Positions 5,780 to 7,560 of a DNA stretch of 7,560 nucleotides are shown in pieces (within the stretch, counting starts at the first letter, position 1; each line of letters starts with the position of its first letter). The stretch is taken from NCBI GenBank assembly GCA_035632395.1, contig DASQGX010000119.1, positions 1-7,560 on the forward strand, written 5' to 3'. This stretch comes from REEB95 sp035632395 (lineage in GTDB: Bacteria > Pseudomonadota > Alphaproteobacteria > ATCC43930 > CGMCC-115725). A model generated the notes under the pieces. It did not search any database. It was not told where the DNA came from and saw only the letters and a program-made list of their open reading frames with translations. A program made the position numbers and the translations under genes.

Positions 5780-7063
5780 TCAGAGCAGCGGGTCCCGGCT
5801 ACGATCGGTCATCAGCCAAGCGCCCACCACCGCCGCACCAGCCGCCGCCATAAGGTAAAGCGCGGGCGCCAGCGTAAATCCGCTGACTGCGATTAGTGCG
5901 GTGGCGACAGCCGGTGCGGTGCCACCGGCGATGCCGAGGCCGAGATTGAACGCCACCGAATAGGCGCTCATGCGATATTCGCGGGGAAATTGTTCCGCGA
6001 GCATCGCCGGATCGGTTCCCATCACCAACGCCAGCAGCGCGCCGAAGGCGATTTGTGCTGTGGCAAAGCCGGCGATGCCGCCGTCGCGCGCCAGCAGGAA
6101 CGCCGCCAATGCAGCCGCGAATTCGGCGCCGAACGCGACGATCAACAGCGTGCGCCGCCGCACGATGGAATCATTGGCGATGCCGGCCAGCGGCACGATC
6201 GCGAGCGCCAGAGCCTGCGCCAGCGTCGTCGCCTGTAGGGCGTGCGCCTCCGAGACGTCGCCGAAAGTGCCGGCATAGACCGGGAAAAACACCATCGTCA
6301 GATAGTTGACGATGCCGTAACCCGAAGTGAACAGGACCGCCACGGCCATCAGCCGCCCGTCGTGGGTCACTGCCCGTCGTAACGGTGCTACGTGCCGATG
6401 GGCCGGCGGCGTACCGCCTTCACGCAGACTGCGGCGCAACAACAGCGCGCTCGTCGCCAGCACGCCGCCAAGCGCAAACGGCAGTCGCCAGGCCCACGCC
6501 GTGAGTTGCGCGTCGCTGGCAAAGCTGATCGTAACCGTGGCGACAGCGGCAGCGAGCAGCACGCCGGCAGTCGAACCGATATTGGCCATGCTGCCGGCAA
6601 AGCCGCGGCGATTCGCCGGCGCACTTTCGATCAGATAGGCGACCGAGCCGGTGTATTCGCCGCCGACCGAAAAGCCCTGGAACAACCGCACCAGCAGCAA
6701 CAGCAGCGGCGCGGCGATTCCGGCTGCGGCATAGGTCGGCAGCAACGCGATAGCGGTCGTGCCAACGCCCATCAGCGCCACCGACAGCAGCAGCACGAAA
6801 CGCCGGCCGAACCGGTCGCCAAGATGGCCGAGGACGGCGCCGCCGATCGGCCGCATGGCAAAGCCAACGGCGAAGCCGGCATAGGCGCCGATCAGCGAGG
6901 CCATCGCATCATGCGACGGAAAGAACAGCCGGCCGAGCACCGGTGCCAAATAGCCGTAGAGACCGAAATCGTACCACTCGAGCAGATTGCCGATGCCGCC
7001 GGCAGCGAGCGCCATGGACGACAGGCGGGCGGTGGCTGGCGGCGAGACCGAGAGCGCGCTCAC
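5780..7063 (-). CDS. MFS transporter, metabolite:H+ symporter (MHS) family
   Basis: This inner-membrane proton symporter has 427 residues and about 12 hydrophobic segments, normal for the family. MHS hallmarks are present: GNLLEWYDFGLYGYLAPVLG at 25-44 (the N-terminal EWYDF motif), RPIGGAVLGHLGDRFGRR at 71-88 containing the loop 2-3 MFS motif, and RLFQGFSVGGEYTGS at 126-140, continuing into YLIESAPANRRG. Relatives are KgtP, ProP, ShiA and citrate/dicarboxylate carriers, and sequence alone does not give the substrate. It begins 44 nt after the dehydrogenase gene on the same strand, which suggests co-transcription and a hydroxy-dicarboxylate substrate such as tartrate or D-malate; this is an inference. 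The start used is GTG at 7063; ATG at 7015 (MALAAGGIGN) would remove 16 polar residues and keep the first membrane segment. Neither has a clear ribosome-binding site. Confidence 0.9.
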   Translation of the reverse strand: MSALSVSPPATARLSSMALAAGGIGNLLEWYDFGLYGYLAPVLGRLFFPSHDAMASLIGAYAGFAVGFAMRPIGGAVLGHLGDRFGRRFVLLLSVALMGVGTTAIALLPTYAAAGIAAPLLLLLVRLFQGFSVGGEYTGSVAYLIESAPANRRGFAGSMANIGSTAGVLLAAAVATVTISFASDAQLTAWAWRLPFALGGVLATSALLLRRSLREGGTPPAHRHVAPLRRAVTHDGRLMAVAVLFTSGYGIVNYLTMVFFPVYAGTFGDVSEAHALQATTLAQALALAIVPLAGIANDSIVRRRTLLIVAFGAEFAAALAAFLLARDGGIAGFATAQIAFGALLALVMGTDPAMLAEQFPREYRMSAYSVAFNLGLGIAGGTAPAVATALIAVSGFTLAPALYLMAAAGAAVVGAWLMTDRSRDPLL

Positions 7064-7107
7064 CCGGTCAGCCTATCCCCGGCACTGGCTTGAGGTCCCT
7101 CGCCGCC

Positions 7108-7560
7108 TCATAGCGCGTCGGCAATCGCCTTTCCCATCTCGGTCGTTTTCGTCTTGCCACCGAGGTCGGGCGTCCGCAGCTTGGTGTCGGCAATCACCGT
7201 CTCGATCGCCTTGACGATGGCAGCACCGGCTTGCGGATGGCCCAGATGGTCGAGCATCATCGCGCCGGACCAGATCTGACCGATCGGATTGGCGACGCTC
7301 TTGCCGGCGATGTCGGGCGCCGAGCCGTGCACTGGCTCGAACATCGACGGATAGTCTTTTTCGGGATTGATGTTGGCGCCGGGCGCAATCCCGATACCGG
7401 CCGCCACCGCCGGCGCCAAATCCGACAGGATGTCGCCGAACAGATTGCTCGCGACGATGACGTCGAACCAATCGGGATGGCGCACCATGTGCGCGCAGAA
7501 GATGTCGATTAGGAATTGATCGGCCTTCACGCCGGGATAGTGCTTTTTCATCGCCGCGAA
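7108..7560 (-). CDS. Tartrate/D-malate dehydrogenase-type oxidative decarboxylase, C-terminal part
   Basis: This is the last 150 residues of a beta-decarboxylating dehydrogenase of the isopropylmalate/isocitrate/tartrate family; the 5' part lies beyond the window. The metal- and substrate-binding core is visible. IDIFCAHMV (Asp at visible residue 19) and SNLFGDILSD (Asp43 and Asp47) correspond to the three metal-ligand aspartates of the family. FEPVHGSAPDIAGKSVANP is the NAD-binding segment. The run VIVASNLFGDILSDLAPA and the phrase IGIAPGANINPEKDYPSMFE agree better with tartrate dehydrogenase/D-malate dehydrogenase (TtuC/DmlA type) than with LeuB, which normally has a different sequence around ASIG. 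Such enzymes oxidise tartrate or D-malate with NAD+, the latter to pyruvate and CO2. The frame ends in a normal TGA at 7108. The specific substrate is uncertain, and LeuB-like paralogues acting on other 2-hydroxyacids remain possible. It is followed by the symporter gene after 44 nt. Confidence 0.88.
   Translation of the reverse strand, partial: FAAMKKHYPGVKADQFLIDIFCAHMVRHPDWFDVIVASNLFGDILSDLAPAVAAGIGIAPGANINPEKDYPSMFEPVHGSAPDIAGKSVANPIGQIWSGAMMLDHLGHPQAGAAIVKAIETVIADTKLRTPDLGGKTKTTEMGKAIADAL

Noticed and set aside
5760..5858. 32-codon plus-strand frame with AAGGA before its ATG
   Set aside because: It mostly overlaps the 3' end of the symporter gene in antisense. The product (Arg/Ser then Ala/Thr/Pro) has no protein-like features.
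6392..7093. Open plus-strand frame opposite the symporter gene
   Set aside because: The product is a Gln/Arg/Ala-rich shadow, while the minus strand has the full MHS signature.
7073..7471. Open minus-strand frame overlapping the dehydrogenase gene
   Set aside because: It is an out-of-phase reading of the dehydrogenase, whose own frame carries the metal-binding aspartates and NAD-binding segment.

Overview
The window looks like ordinary chromosomal DNA from a GC-rich alphaproteobacterium, most likely of the order Hyphomicrobiales. The reasons are the high GC content with G/C-ending codons and the gene order lytic transglycosylase - rlpA - dacC-type carboxypeptidase - tmk, which I recall as common in that group (usually followed by holB and metG). 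This assignment comes from family knowledge, not from a search. I see no tRNA, rRNA, CRISPR array, insertion sequence or prophage gene.

Layout. Bases 1-4716 hold five minus-strand genes read from right to left: a double-hotdog thioesterase (4716-3844), a secreted MltB-type lytic transglycosylase (3797-2817), the lipoprotein RlpA (2798-1791), a secreted DD-carboxypeptidase (1681-533) and the 5' part of thymidylate kinase (536-1, running off the window). Gaps are 46, 18 and 109 nt, and the last pair overlaps, so at least part of this is probably one transcript. Bases 4717-4929 are a divergent intergenic region. A single plus-strand gene (4930-5235) encodes a 101-residue secreted protein rich in His/Asp and Tyr/Pro, and it ends in a strong intrinsic terminator (5257-5294). 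Facing it is a minus-strand gene for an unrecognised protein of about 102 residues (5659-5351). The right end holds a minus-strand pair: the C-terminal part of a tartrate/D-malate dehydrogenase-type decarboxylating dehydrogenase (7560-7108) followed 44 nt later by an MHS-family symporter (7063-5780).

How the genes work together. MltB cleaves glycan strands, RlpA cuts stem-peptide-free (denuded) glycan at the septum, and the DacC-like enzyme trims D-Ala from pentapeptides. These three periplasmic enzymes form a cell-wall remodelling module next to an essential nucleotide kinase. The right-hand pair suggests uptake and oxidation of a hydroxy-dicarboxylate, though the substrate is an inference.

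The most unusual direct observation is that tmk has no in-frame ATG, GTG or TTG at a sensible position. Its best start is a CTG overlapping the dacC stop codon. I found no clear evidence of an undescribed multi-gene system.
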